Shown here: positions 1-8,495 of the stretch, one piece after another
How the letters are laid out: each line of letters opens with the position of its first letter
Numbering within the stretch: the stretch's first letter is position 1
NCBI GenBank assembly: GCA_031555675.1
Contig: JAVBUB010000097.1
Coordinates: forward strand, 1 to 19,439
DNA: 19,439 bases
From: JAISJU01 sp031555675
Lineage (GTDB): Bacteria > Bacteroidota > Bacteroidia > Bacteroidales > Paludibacteraceae
Direction of reading: 5' to 3'
Made by a program: the position numbers and the translations under genes
Notes under the pieces: generated by a model
Seen by the model: only the letters and a program-made list of their open reading frames with translations
Told to the model about the DNA's origin: nothing
Database searches by the model: none

Positions 1-303
1 AAACAGTAAAAAAAACAATGAAGACAACAAAGAGTTATAAAAAAGAAAAAGAATAGCCCAATAAGACAGCAATTTTTGTAGCCACCACAAACACATCAAA
101 TTAATTAAAAAGAAACAAATAAAAGCGATAAAAAGAGTATATATACCTTGGTGCCTTAAATTACGGGTAACATTTATTTCTTCCGCATATAATAATGGAA
201 CAAATGCAACAAGTAATATTAAATTCGGCAAGGGAGTAATCCAGGGAACAGAAATAAAAACAGCACTTAAAGCTGACAATAAGTATGGTAAAAATTTCTT
301 CAT
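1..303 (-). CDS. lnt: Probable apolipoprotein N-acyltransferase, N-terminal part (runs off left edge)
   Basis: The reverse strand reads open from an ATG at 303 to the window edge: 101 residues with no stop. The translation begins MKKFLPYLLSALSAVF and is very hydrophobic, with about four potential membrane segments and a tryptophan pair around residues 73-74. A segment reading LVAFVPLLYAEE follows the first helices at about residues 31-42. That pattern of short helices then 'AFVPLL-E' is what I know from the membrane N-terminus of Lnt, the inner-membrane enzyme that adds the third acyl chain to lipoproteins. The catalytic nitrilase-like domain would lie outside the window, so the family call rests on the N-terminus only. 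A well-formed promoter lies just upstream (331-360). It could instead be another polytopic membrane protein. It was found by translating the edge directly. Confidence 0.5.
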   Translation of the reverse strand, partial: MKKFLPYLLSALSAVFISVPWITPLPNLILLVAFVPLLYAEEINVTRNLRHQGIYTLFIAFICFFLINLMCLWWLQKLLSYWAILFLFYNSLLSSLFFLLF

Positions 304-330
304 TCTTACTATTCTAATCTAAATAATGCA

Positions 331-360
331 CAAAATTACAAATTAAAAAATCAAGTACAA
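331..360 (-). promoter_or_regulatory. Bacteroidota-type promoter for the leftward Lnt-like gene
   Basis: On the reverse strand TTG (358-360) is followed after 19 nt by TAATTTTG (331-338). This matches the Bacteroidota housekeeping pattern of TTG near -33 and TAnnTTTG near -7. The predicted RNA start is about 20 nt upstream of the ATG at 303, a plausible leader. The call is by motif and position only. Confidence 0.55.
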
Positions 361-379
361 AAATAAATAACATACCATT

Positions 380-620
380 ATAACTTACGCGAATCAAGAG
401 TTGAAAAATGATATTTTATGAAAATAGGCATAACCTAATTTTGACCTGATTTTTTGACTAAACAACCTAAGTAATAGAGAAATTTCACTTAAAAATAACC
501 TGATTAGCTGATTTTTCCCTTAATGAATTAGGTAAATCAGGTTGAGTTTTGTCATATTTTTAGTTACTTAGGTTGTTTAGTGAAAAAATCAGGTCTCAAC
601 CCTTGATTCGCATAACTTAT
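380..620. repeat. Nested long inverted repeat (palindromic element) in divergent intergenic region
   Basis: Two pairs of arms are nested. The outer arms, 380-403 and 597-620, are 24 nt each and pair with three mismatches. The inner arms, 443-474 and 564-595, are 32 nt each and pair with a single mismatch. A third, 9-nt perfect pair (497-505 with 535-543) sits inside those. The core word CCTGATT recurs on both arms. The arms are asymmetrically spaced: 39 nt between the outer and inner left arms but 1 nt on the right. I see no obvious target-site duplication and no ORF inside. The rest of the 304-766 gap holds only the two promoters and an A-run at 664-675. It could be a non-autonomous miniature element, a REP-like unit, or a structured RNA. 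Confidence 0.85.
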
Positions 621-702
621 AGGGTAATAGACATTTAGCAATTTAAGTAATGTTAAATCCCCCAAAAAAAAAAAATATGAGTAGCAATTTTGTTTTTTTA
701 AC

Positions 703-710
703 TAAATTTG
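703..710 (+). promoter_or_regulatory. Candidate -7 element (TAAATTTG) for the giant surface protein
   Basis: TAAATTTG fits TAnnTTTG and lies 57 nt ahead of the ATG at 767. No clean TTG is present at the expected -33 spacing, but a 12-nt run of A (664-675) lies upstream and could act as an UP-like tract. This is a weaker call than the other promoters in the window. Confidence 0.4.
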
Positions 711-766
711 CACAATTTTGGTAATTATGTGAATAAACTAAATTTTATTATATTAAGAAAAATTTT

Positions 767-3700
767 ATGTTACGAGGGGCAATGACACTTATTGCTAACT
801 TCCTACTTGTGTCCTCTGTTTTTGCCGCTTCAAACGGAACGAACGGAACAGCAACAGCTACCGTCAGTAAGTCGGCTGCAACAATAGGAGAACAAATTAC
901 ATTGACCGTAAATGTTAGTGGCATAACTGCTAAATCGGGTGCCGGAAGCGATGGTAAATGTAACTACAGTATTACTATCCCGGCTGGTTTAACTCCGGAC
1001 GGAGGGACAGCCAAAACCAATGACCTCTCTGGTACCAGCGGTAATGGAGATAAGTCTCATGGATCTTACACAACTTCTACTGTTGGTTGTTATACTTTCG
1101 AATTATCTGTAAGTACCGGATCCAAAAATGGAGATAATCCTACTGTTTGCTTTTATCCCAAAGCACCTATTGCAACAGATGCGACCGATCTTACACCGAT
1201 AAGTTTTACAGCTAACTGGAACACGGAAAGTAGCGCTTCGAGCTATGTGGTTACTTTAACAAAAGAAGGAGAAGGCGTTGTGACCGAATATGAAGTAAAC
1301 GGCACATCTTATGCTTTTTCCGGTTTAAGCGGAAGCACGCAGTATTATTATACTGTTAAATCGAAAACAAATGGTATGCTCTCACTATCCTCCTCCAACA
1401 GTATTCCTGTATTGACTCCGGTAGCTCCTGTTATTTCAACAGATGGAGCAATTACTCCATACAGCAGCTTCATTAATGAAACAGCTTCACAGTATATTAC
1501 AGTTAATGGGCTTCATTTAATGAGCGACATATCTTTATCTATATTGGAAAATGATTCCCCTTTCTCCATTGACAAAGCAACTATTACACAAGACGACATC
1601 GACAATAGTGAAAATGTTATACAAGTATCTTTTTCTTCAACAATTGCCGGCAATTATAACGCGACATTAAAAATAAGCACTCTTTACGCCCAAGATATAT
1701 TGATTCCTTTGAGTGGTATATGTTCTGTTCCAACTCCTGTGGCTACAGAAGCTACAAATCCAAAATCTTCCGGTTTTACAGCCAACTGGGAAGAAATTGA
1801 AGGAGCTACTTATTATCTGCTTACTGTAAAAGATTTCGCCGATATGGTTGTAGACGGATATAATGAACTGAATGTAGGCAATGTTACCTTTTTTAATGTA
1901 CGTAATTTACAGGCCGAAAATGATTACAGTTACACTGTAAAAGCTGGAAACAATAATATCGCTTCTTCAAGTTCCAATATAATAAACACCTCAACTATCG
2001 CAGGGCCTGTAATTACTTACACACAGTTCACACCCATTTCGATCCTGATCAATACTTCTGCCAGCAAAACCATACGTATAGCAGGAAGTCGCTTGGAAGA
2101 TATTATCAATATTGACATATCCGGTAGTGAATATTTCTCTATAGATAAAGATGAACTCGGTATAGAAGGAGGATCTGTTAAAGTTACTTACAGTCCGACT
2201 GTAACAGGAGTTCATACTGCTCAATTAATTTTAAACTCCGAAGGTATAGATGAAATTACCATTAACCTGCAAGGAAATAGTTTACCTGTAGCAACAACTG
2301 CTTTACCTGCAACTAATGCAGGTCTAAATACTTTTACTGCCAATTGGGAGGTATACGACGAAAACATTGAATATGTATTAACTATAAAATTAGGCAATAA
2401 CACTGTTTTTGAAAATACTTTTGCAGGAACCATCAATAGCCATCAGGTTCCAGGATTAACTTCTGGTTCTGTTTATACTTATACAGTAGCAGCAAAAACC
2501 GAAGGGTTATTATCAGAAGTATCTAATGAAATCACTGCTATTACACATTCTGTTCCACAACCATCTACAACTGCTGCCAATGCTACTTCGATACGTACAG
2601 ACTGGACTGAATTGCCAAGTGCAAACAGCTACACCGTATCTTTATTCAAAGATGGTTCTGTTGTACCCGGATTTGATCAGGTTAGTGTTTCTGAAACAGG
2701 GTTCTCTTTTACAGGATTAGACAGAAGCACTGCTTACACATACCAAGTAACTGCTTGGTTCGGAACCGAATTTTATGCTTCTAATTTAATAAATGCAAGC
2801 ACTACCAATGTTAATGGAAACCAAATAAATAATTTAGGTTTTGAACTTTGGGATGACTTAGGGCAAAAAGCAGAAGAACCTACCAGCTGGAATTCTTTTA
2901 TTCATGCAGGAGGAAGCTTATCTGGTGCAGTAAACGGTACGCAAAAAGTAAAACGCTCTACTGTTGGCCGTCCAGGTACAAACGGGTCATACAGCGCTTT
3001 GTTTTGGTCAACAGCTACCATGGGAATCATTGCCAATGGTAACATGACTACAGGGCAAATTCAGGCTAACTCAATGACAGCTTCAGATGCTTCAAACCAC
3101 AACATAACCAAAAGATCTGATGCCGGCTTTAATCAAAGACTGGGAGGAAAACCCGACTCGTTAACTGTTTGGGTTAAATATGTCCCCAAAAATGCAACTC
3201 CAACAAAAGGATCCAATACAGCCAGAATATCTGCTACTATACACGATGATTACGATTATCGTGATCCTGCTGATGCTGCCGCCAGCAATCATGTTGTAGC
3301 AACGGCCATCCAAAACTACTCTGCTGCAAATGGTAATGGTTGGCAACGACTTTCTGTTCCATTTGAATATACAGGGCCAGCTACTTTACCTGATTACATC
3401 CTGGTTAGCTTTACTACCAATCAAAAGCCGGGAGAAGGAACTGCAGGAGACTCTGTGTATGTAGATGACATGTTGATGGTTTATAAACCGATTTTAGCTA
3501 TCGGAAATATAAACAAAGCTAAATATTTGCATGGAGAAAAACTGACATTGCCCTATACTTTAACAGGATCTATGTCGGTATATAACCTTGATAAGGAAGT
3601 AAATAAAGTCATATTGGAAATTTCCGACAAAAACGGAGATTTTACCAATGCCAGAATATTGTCTGAAATAGTTACCGATCAAAGCGGAACGCTTTCGGCT

Positions 3701-6700
3701 ACCCTACCCGATGATTTGGAATATGGAACAGGATACAAGGTTCGTGTAGTAACTACCAACTATCCTATGACCTCGAATCCAGGCGCTGCTTTCGAAATCA
3801 GAAGCATGCCTGCCATTCCGGTTGCATTAGATGCTACTAACGAAACTGCGGCTTCTTTTGTAGCCAACTGGGAAGCTGTAGAGGGCGCTACGGGCTATAT
3901 TCTTGTTACCAATGGGAATGCCTTTGTAATAAGTGACGGAAATACGACTTCTTATACAGTGAAAAATCTGATTCCTGAAACAACATATACCTATACGGTT
4001 AAAGCTGTTAAAGACGATTTAATTTCGGGCGCTTCAAACATTATCCAGGTAACAACAACCGACGGTGGTGTTATCAATTATGAAGGAGACGCTGTTTTTG
4101 CCACAGATGTAAATGTAAGCGATGATCATACTTTCATCATCAGTGGCATGGGATTAATCAATAAAGTAACCCCTATTTTACCTGCCGGTAGTGCTTTCAG
4201 CGTTAAAGCAGGTGCAGACGAACTCACAACAGATGGCGGAGAACTGATTATATCCTACAAACCTACCACATTGGGAGAACACTCTGCTACTTTAACGCTG
4301 AGATCTACGTTTGCCGATGATGTAAGGGTTACATTAACAGGAACAAGCATATTGGCTCCTCCAACCATGACAACCGCAAAAAATGTAGGTCCTACGGCAT
4401 TTACAGCCCAATGGGATGCACCATACCTGGTTGATGCTTATTTATTAACCATAACAGACAGCGAAGGTAATATTGTAGGTAACTATGATGATTTGAACGT
4501 GGGTACTGTAACATCTCTTGATATCACAGATTTAACTCCTGAAACAACCTATACTTATTCTGCTAAAACAGTTTATAACGGTGAAACTTCAAGGGTATCA
4601 AACGCTATAGAAGCAACTACCATCGCAGTTCCTGAACTCACATGCCCGGATGCTGAAAACCCTGTTGTGTTTGACGTTGTATTTGGTAATACAGATCAGA
4701 CAACTATTACCTATAGCATATTAAATCCTGCCGGACTTGTTGCCATATCATATGACAATAGCAATGTGAATTTCTCTGTTGTTGAAAGAGAAAATGAGTT
4801 TGACATTGTATATGATCCTGCCGGCATAGGTACACACACATTTACCATTACTTTAAGCTCGCCTTATGTAACCGACATCGTGATTAACGTAACAGGAACA
4901 AGCCGCCCGGCAGCAGTTATTGCGTTGGATGCCGGCGATATTACTCCGGTTTCATTTACAGCTCAATGGGAAGAATCTACTGAAGCCGATGCTTATTTAT
5001 TGACAGTTAAAGACAATGAAGGAAATGTGGTAGAAGGATATGACGAACTGGAAGTAAATTCTACTTCTTATAACGTGTCTGCACTTGCCGGAAGCACTAC
5101 TTACACTTATACTGTAACAGTATTAACAGGTACAACCACTTCGGCTATTTCTAACGAAATTACTGTAACAACATTGGCTACACCGGTAATTAACTGTCCG
5201 GATGCTGAAAACACCATTGTATTTGATATTGCTACCGGTAATTCCGATTCCGAAACAATTACATACAGCATTGACAACGCCCTTGGAGACGTTAGCCTGG
5301 CTTATGATGATACTGACATAAACTTCTCTATCGTTGAAGGAGAAGATGAATTTGAAATCATATATAATCCTACAGCAATAGGCACCTATGCATTTACTAT
5401 TACTTTAAGCTCGCCATATGCTCCCAACGTAGTGGTTAATGTTACGGGAATAAGCCGTCCCGATGCGGTTATAGCATTAGACGCAACAGGTGTAACCCCA
5501 GCTTCTTTCATCGCCCATTGGGAAGAATCGACAGATGCCGGCGCTTACTTATTGACAGTTAAAGACAATGAAGGAAATATGGTGGAAGGATATGACGAAT
5601 TGGAAGTAAACACTACTTCCTACAATGTTTCTTCACTTGCAGGCAACACCGCTTACACATATACTGTAAAAGTATTGGCCGGTATAACTACTTCGGTGGC
5701 TTCTAATGAAATTTCTGTAACAACATCCGTCACTCCGGTAATTAACTGTCCGGATGCAGAAAACATCATTGCTTTTGATGTTACCGCTGGTGACAACTGG
5801 AATACTGAGACTGTTACTTACAGCATTACCAACGCTCTTGGAGACGTAAGTCTGACTTATGATGATACTGATGTGGATTTCACTATCGTTGAAGGAGAAG
5901 ATGAGTTTGACATCACATATAATCCTACATCTATAGGTACACATACATTTACCATTACCTTAAGCTCGCCATATGCCACTGATATTGTAGTTAATATAAC
6001 AGGAATAAACCGTCCGGTACCAGTTACTGCTTTAACTGAAATTAATGTTACTCCTTATTCTTTCACAGCACAATGGAGTGAAGCAGCTAATCCCGATGCA
6101 TATTTATTGACTGTAAAAGACAGCGATGGAAACATTTTGGAAGGATATGACGACCTGGAAGTTTACACTACTTCTTATGACATGACTTCGCTTGCCAGCA
6201 ATGCAGATTACAGTTATACTGTAAAAGTTTTGGTAGGTACAACAACTTCGGTTGTTTCAAATGAAGTTGTGGCAACAACGGCAATTATTCCGGTAATTTA
6301 CTGTCCAAAAGCAGAAAATGCCATTGCATTTGAGATTATATTTGGCAATTCTGATTTAGAAAGAGTTATCTATTCCATTGATAATGCTTTGGGAAATATT
6401 GGTCTGACATATGATGATGCTGACGTAAATTTCTCTGTTGTTGAAAGAGAAAATGAATTTGACATCGTATATGATCCGGCTAACATCGGAGCGCATACAT
6501 TTACCGTAACCTTAAGTTCACCTTATGCTACCAATGTAGTGGTTAACGTAACCGGAACAAGCCGTCCGGAAGAAATTATGGCGTTGGATGCAACTGAAAT
6601 CAGTGCATTCTCGTTTGTTGCCAACTGGACTGCCTCTGCAGATGCAGATGCTTATTTGTTGACAGTAAAAGACAATGAAGGAAATATAGTAGACGGTTAC

Positions 6701-7096
6701 AATGGATTAAATGTTGGTAATGTTACAACATATGAAATTACAGGCTTGACGGAACAAACAAATTATTCATATGTCGTAACGGTTGTTTCGAATAACATTT
6801 CGTCTGATCCTTCCAATGAGAAATACCTGACTACTTTGGAAAATCAAGACGTTGGTTTTGACGGCGTAACATCTCCAAGTGTTGCAGTATATCCTAACCC
6901 TGTATCAGAAAGACTTTATATTGAAAACATAGTTGCAGAAAAAGCTACTATCTATTCTTACAACGGAAGCAAAATAGCTATGGTTCAACTGACAAGTAAT
7001 TCAATTAATGTTTCTCGTTTACCGGAAGGACTATATGTAATTGTACTGGAAACAAAAAATAAAGAAGTGTATAAAACTTCATTCATTAAAAAATAA
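767..7096 (+). CDS. Giant T9SS-secreted multidomain repeat protein (FN3/Hydin-like, PCMD-like module)
   Basis: A 2109-residue protein. Residues 1-21 form a signal peptide (hydrophobic stretch ending SSVFAA); an in-frame stop at 734-736 limits upstream starts, and ATG 782 is an alternative. About ten fibronectin-III domains carry the recurring 'FTANW ... LTVKD ... TYTYTV' pattern and begin near residues 133, 322, 506, 595, 1014, 1195, 1379, 1564, 1749 and 1933. Several are followed by Ig-like Hydin/ASPM-type domains with the ending 'YDP...GTHTFTITLSSPY...VNVTG'. Residues 689-907 start NLGFELW and end GDSVYVDDMLMVY, resembling the PCMD carbohydrate-metabolism-associated domain of Bacteroidota surface proteins. 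The C-terminus (about 2036-2109, with VYPNPVSERLY and GLYVIVL) is a type A T9SS sorting domain, so the protein should be exported and anchored or released at the cell surface. No catalytic domain is visible. Adhesion or glycan binding is inferred. Confidence 0.88.
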   Translation: MLRGAMTLIANFLLVSSVFAASNGTNGTATATVSKSAATIGEQITLTVNVSGITAKSGAGSDGKCNYSITIPAGLTPDGGTAKTNDLSGTSGNGDKSHGSYTTSTVGCYTFELSVSTGSKNGDNPTVCFYPKAPIATDATDLTPISFTANWNTESSASSYVVTLTKEGEGVVTEYEVNGTSYAFSGLSGSTQYYYTVKSKTNGMLSLSSSNSIPVLTPVAPVISTDGAITPYSSFINETASQYITVNGLHLMSDISLSILENDSPFSIDKATITQDDIDNSENVIQVSFSSTIAGNYNATLKISTLYAQDILIPLSGICSVPTPVATEATNPKSSGFTANWEEIEGATYYLLTVKDFADMVVDGYNELNVGNVTFFNVRNLQAENDYSYTVKAGNNNIASSSSNIINTSTIAGPVITYTQFTPISILINTSASKTIRIAGSRLEDIINIDISGSEYFSIDKDELGIEGGSVKVTYSPTVTGVHTAQLILNSEGIDEITINLQGNSLPVATTALPATNAGLNTFTANWEVYDENIEYVLTIKLGNNTVFENTFAGTINSHQVPGLTSGSVYTYTVAAKTEGLLSEVSNEITAITHSVPQPSTTAANATSIRTDWTELPSANSYTVSLFKDGSVVPGFDQVSVSETGFSFTGLDRSTAYTYQVTAWFGTEFYASNLINASTTNVNGNQINNLGFELWDDLGQKAEEPTSWNSFIHAGGSLSGAVNGTQKVKRSTVGRPGTNGSYSALFWSTATMGIIANGNMTTGQIQANSMTASDASNHNITKRSDAGFNQRLGGKPDSLTVWVKYVPKNATPTKGSNTARISATIHDDYDYRDPADAAASNHVVATAIQNYSAANGNGWQRLSVPFEYTGPATLPDYILVSFTTNQKPGEGTAGDSVYVDDMLMVYKPILAIGNINKAKYLHGEKLTLPYTLTGSMSVYNLDKEVNKVILEISDKNGDFTNARILSEIVTDQSGTLSATLPDDLEYGTGYKVRVVTTNYPMTSNPGAAFEIRSMPAIPVALDATNETAASFVANWEAVEGATGYILVTNGNAFVISDGNTTSYTVKNLIPETTYTYTVKAVKDDLISGASNIIQVTTTDGGVINYEGDAVFATDVNVSDDHTFIISGMGLINKVTPILPAGSAFSVKAGADELTTDGGELIISYKPTTLGEHSATLTLRSTFADDVRVTLTGTSILAPPTMTTAKNVGPTAFTAQWDAPYLVDAYLLTITDSEGNIVGNYDDLNVGTVTSLDITDLTPETTYTYSAKTVYNGETSRVSNAIEATTIAVPELTCPDAENPVVFDVVFGNTDQTTITYSILNPAGLVAISYDNSNVNFSVVERENEFDIVYDPAGIGTHTFTITLSSPYVTDIVINVTGTSRPAAVIALDAGDITPVSFTAQWEESTEADAYLLTVKDNEGNVVEGYDELEVNSTSYNVSALAGSTTYTYTVTVLTGTTTSAISNEITVTTLATPVINCPDAENTIVFDIATGNSDSETITYSIDNALGDVSLAYDDTDINFSIVEGEDEFEIIYNPTAIGTYAFTITLSSPYAPNVVVNVTGISRPDAVIALDATGVTPASFIAHWEESTDAGAYLLTVKDNEGNMVEGYDELEVNTTSYNVSSLAGNTAYTYTVKVLAGITTSVASNEISVTTSVTPVINCPDAENIIAFDVTAGDNWNTETVTYSITNALGDVSLTYDDTDVDFTIVEGEDEFDITYNPTSIGTHTFTITLSSPYATDIVVNITGINRPVPVTALTEINVTPYSFTAQWSEAANPDAYLLTVKDSDGNILEGYDDLEVYTTSYDMTSLASNADYSYTVKVLVGTTTSVVSNEVVATTAIIPVIYCPKAENAIAFEIIFGNSDLERVIYSIDNALGNIGLTYDDADVNFSVVERENEFDIVYDPANIGAHTFTVTLSSPYATNVVVNVTGTSRPEEIMALDATEISAFSFVANWTASADADAYLLTVKDNEGNIVDGYNGLNVGNVTTYEITGLTEQTNYSYVVTVVSNNISSDPSNEKYLTTLENQDVGFDGVTSPSVAVYPNPVSERLYIENIVAEKATIYSYNGSKIAMVQLTSNSINVSRLPEGLYVIVLETKNKEVYKTSFIKK
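4628..6838 (+). repeat. Four tandem 552-bp coding repeats (Hydin-like + FN3 pair)
   Basis: Within the giant gene the block starting 'PxxxCPxAEN' recurs at 4628, 5180, 5732 and 6287, giving units of 552, 552, 555 and about 552 bp (184-185 residues). Each unit is one Hydin-like domain plus one FN3 domain. The middle units share long near-identical DNA, for example the stretches encoding LLTVKDNEGN and EGYDELEVN. The 3-bp difference comes from one extra residue in unit 3 (DNWNTET against NSDSET). The regular length and local near-identity point to unequal crossing-over or gene conversion. Confidence 0.85.
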
Positions 7097-7114
7097 GAAC
7101 CAACCAGTCCAAAT

Positions 7115-7152
7115 AAAAAACCTGCCTAAAAGATTATTAGGCAGGTTTTTTT
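7115..7152. terminator. Bidirectional rho-independent terminator
   Basis: A perfect 15-bp stem (arms 7115-7129 and 7137-7151, core CCTGCCTAA / TTAGGCAGG) with a 7-nt loop is flanked by T-runs on the plus strand and A-runs on the left, so it works in both directions. It sits 18 nt past the giant gene and 23 nt past the 3' end of convergent mgsA, and should terminate both. Confidence 0.88.
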
Positions 7153-7175
7153 ATAGTTATGCGACAAAAGAGGAA

Positions 7176-7625
7176 TCAATCTTCTCTGTCAAATTTTACA
7201 TATCTCGGTTCTTTGGGTACATAAGTATCGTCGTCCCAAAGGGAACTGGTAATCATTAAATCGGCACTATACCTGTTGCAGGCAATAGGCACATTATGTA
7301 CCCTGCATTGGCGGAGCAACATTTGAATATCGGCTTCGTGTGGTTGCGGATTAAGGTCATCTATCAGAAATATAGCCAAGTCTACCTGTTTACGCACAAC
7401 CAAAGCGGCTATTTCTGCATCTCCACCATAAGGACCGGAATTCATTCGTGTAATATCGGCCTCAACACCTTTCTCCTTAAAGGCCTGTTCTATTAGTCCA
7501 CCGGTTGTCCCCGTACAAATCAGATTATGTTTAGACAACATGGTTGCATTGAACACCGCCCACTCTACCATGTCTGCTTTCCGGCGGTCGTGTGCTACTA
7601 AAGCTATGGTTAATTTTCTATTCAT
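7176..7625 (-). CDS. mgsA: Methylglyoxal synthase
   Basis: A 149-residue cytosolic enzyme that converts dihydroxyacetone phosphate to methylglyoxal and phosphate, a bypass that relieves sugar-phosphate build-up. The whole family signature is visible: VAHD with His12 near the N-terminus, the phosphate loop TGTTGG (38-43), SGPYGGD with Asp69, and DDLNPQPHEAD at 89-99. His96 and Asp99 match the catalytic His98/Asp101 of the E. coli enzyme, and Asp69 and Asp90 match Asp71 and Asp91. The C-terminal CNRYSAD segment is also typical. Length is usual for the family, although the extra C-terminal tail is charged. It is transcribed leftward, converges on the giant surface gene, and ends at the shared terminator. 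No partner in methylglyoxal detoxification is adjacent. Confidence 0.95.
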   Translation of the reverse strand: MNRKLTIALVAHDRRKADMVEWAVFNATMLSKHNLICTGTTGGLIEQAFKEKGVEADITRMNSGPYGGDAEIAALVVRKQVDLAIFLIDDLNPQPHEADIQMLLRQCRVHNVPIACNRYSADLMITSSLWDDDTYVPKEPRYVKFDRED

Positions 7626-7660
7626 ATGTTACAGTTTAAATTTATATTTAAGATATAAAG

Positions 7661-7767
7661 AAAGATATTTGCTTCGCGATATTATGGCTTCATTAATAGA
7701 TATTCAAGAGAAATAATATCACGACTGTAAGGAGTTTATATCAAAATATCGCACAGCAAATATCTTT
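7661..7767. repeat. Inverted repeat in the mgsA/DUF4375 gap
   Basis: Arms 7661-7683 and 7745-7767 (23 nt each, starting AAAGATATTTGCT) pair with two mismatches across a 61-nt spacer. The spacer is AT-rich with no ORF. The element fills most of the 149-nt gap upstream of mgsA, so it may fold in an mgsA leader or in read-through RNA from the upstream gene. No T-run follows, so it is not an ordinary terminator. Confidence 0.7.
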
Positions 7768-7774
7768 AATTTCA

Positions 7775-8275
7775 TCATTCCACCTCAGCAAAAAGCTGAA
7801 TATTTTCGTCAACATAATGCGCTATTTTCTCAATCTGGTCTTCTTCTATCTCAAAGAAAAGTTCTTCCAGATCATCAAAAACTTCGAATTGCTCATACAT
7901 TGCCATAAATTCTTCTTCGGTAGTATCTTTTTCCAGTTCCTTTTTATTTTCGTCGTATATTTTTTTTGCTTTGTATACAAGTTTAGACAACTCATCGGCG
8001 CCAAAAATTCTCAACGATTTAGCAAAAGGATTATCAAAAATATAACCACCATATCCATTTTGTATCAATTGTACAAATCCGCCATTACGAACTTCATCGC
8101 AAAAGAAATGCAACGCGAGCAAGCTGTGCTGATAGCCGTTAAGCTCCGACATATTTTGCGCGTTCAAATCGTTATTGATGTGCATTAAATAACTTTGTGC
8201 AAATACATTCATGAACTCGTCCATTCCTTGTTCTGCTGCTTTTTTCAAGTCGGAATCTGATATTTTTATGGGCAT
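7775..8275 (-). CDS. DUF4375 (DMP19-like) protein
   Basis: A protein of 166 residues from the preferred start at 8275 (MPIKISDSDLKK). An upstream ATG at 8311 would add 12 residues, but those lie in a palindromic intergenic repeat, so I reject it. The central part reads FFCDEVRNGGFVQLIQNGYG, the hallmark 'E-NGGF-Q...N--G' of the DUF4375/DMP19 family, followed by an acidic helical C-terminus rich in Glu and Asp (EEEF...DDLEELFFEIEEDQIE). DMP19-type domains in other bacteria have been linked to DNA mimicry or protein binding, but most family members have no assigned role, and I assign none. It is followed by mgsA on the same strand after 149 nt containing an inverted repeat, so co-transcription is uncertain. 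Confidence 0.75.
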   Translation of the reverse strand: MPIKISDSDLKKAAEQGMDEFMNVFAQSYLMHINNDLNAQNMSELNGYQHSLLALHFFCDEVRNGGFVQLIQNGYGGYIFDNPFAKSLRIFGADELSKLVYKAKKIYDENKKELEKDTTEEEFMAMYEQFEVFDDLEELFFEIEEDQIEKIAHYVDENIQLFAEVE

Positions 8276-8289
8276 AATTTTATTTAGGT

Positions 8290-8380
8290 TTATAAGGTTT
8301 GTAACGTTCATAAAGTTATAAAGTTCGGGAACGTCATTGCTTTTGTAGTTTCTTCCACTTTATAAACCTTATAACTTTAT
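8290..8380. repeat. Palindromic intergenic repeat, TATAAGGTTT/TATAACTTTAT type
   Basis: An 11-nt pair (8290-8300 TTATAAGGTTT with 8364-8374) overlaps a 12-nt pair (8310-8321 ATAAAGTTATAA with 8369-8380), so the right-hand block can fold alternatively with either left-hand block. Related words (GGTTTATAAGG, ACTTTATAAACC) are scattered through it. Such TATAA-rich repeats between genes are frequent in Bacteroidales; function unknown. It overlaps the apparent N-terminal extension of the DUF4375 gene. Confidence 0.6.
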
Positions 8381-8466
8381 TAGGTTTTTATTTATGCATG
8401 AATTTTCCCTATTTCCGCAAATATAGAAAAAATGTTTGACGAAAATGGAAAACTCCATTTTATTTG

Positions 8467-8474
8467 TATCTTTG
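8467..8474 (+). promoter_or_regulatory. Candidate -7 element (TATCTTTG) for GT2
   Basis: TATCTTTG matches TAnnTTTG and lies 21 nt before the ATG at 8496, giving a short leader. No TTG is seen at the expected upstream spacing; the nearest TTTG (8435-8438) is too far. Confidence 0.4.
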
Positions 8475-8495
8475 TAAAATACACATATATTTTCA

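Noticed and set aside
5633..5944. 103-aa reverse-strand open frame inside the giant surface gene
   Set aside because: Antisense shadow of the repeat region; no domain, no promoter, no start context, and the sense frame is clearly coding.
8276..8311. N-terminal extension of the DUF4375 protein (12 residues)
   Set aside because: Encoded by an intergenic palindromic repeat; the ATG at 8275 is the better start.
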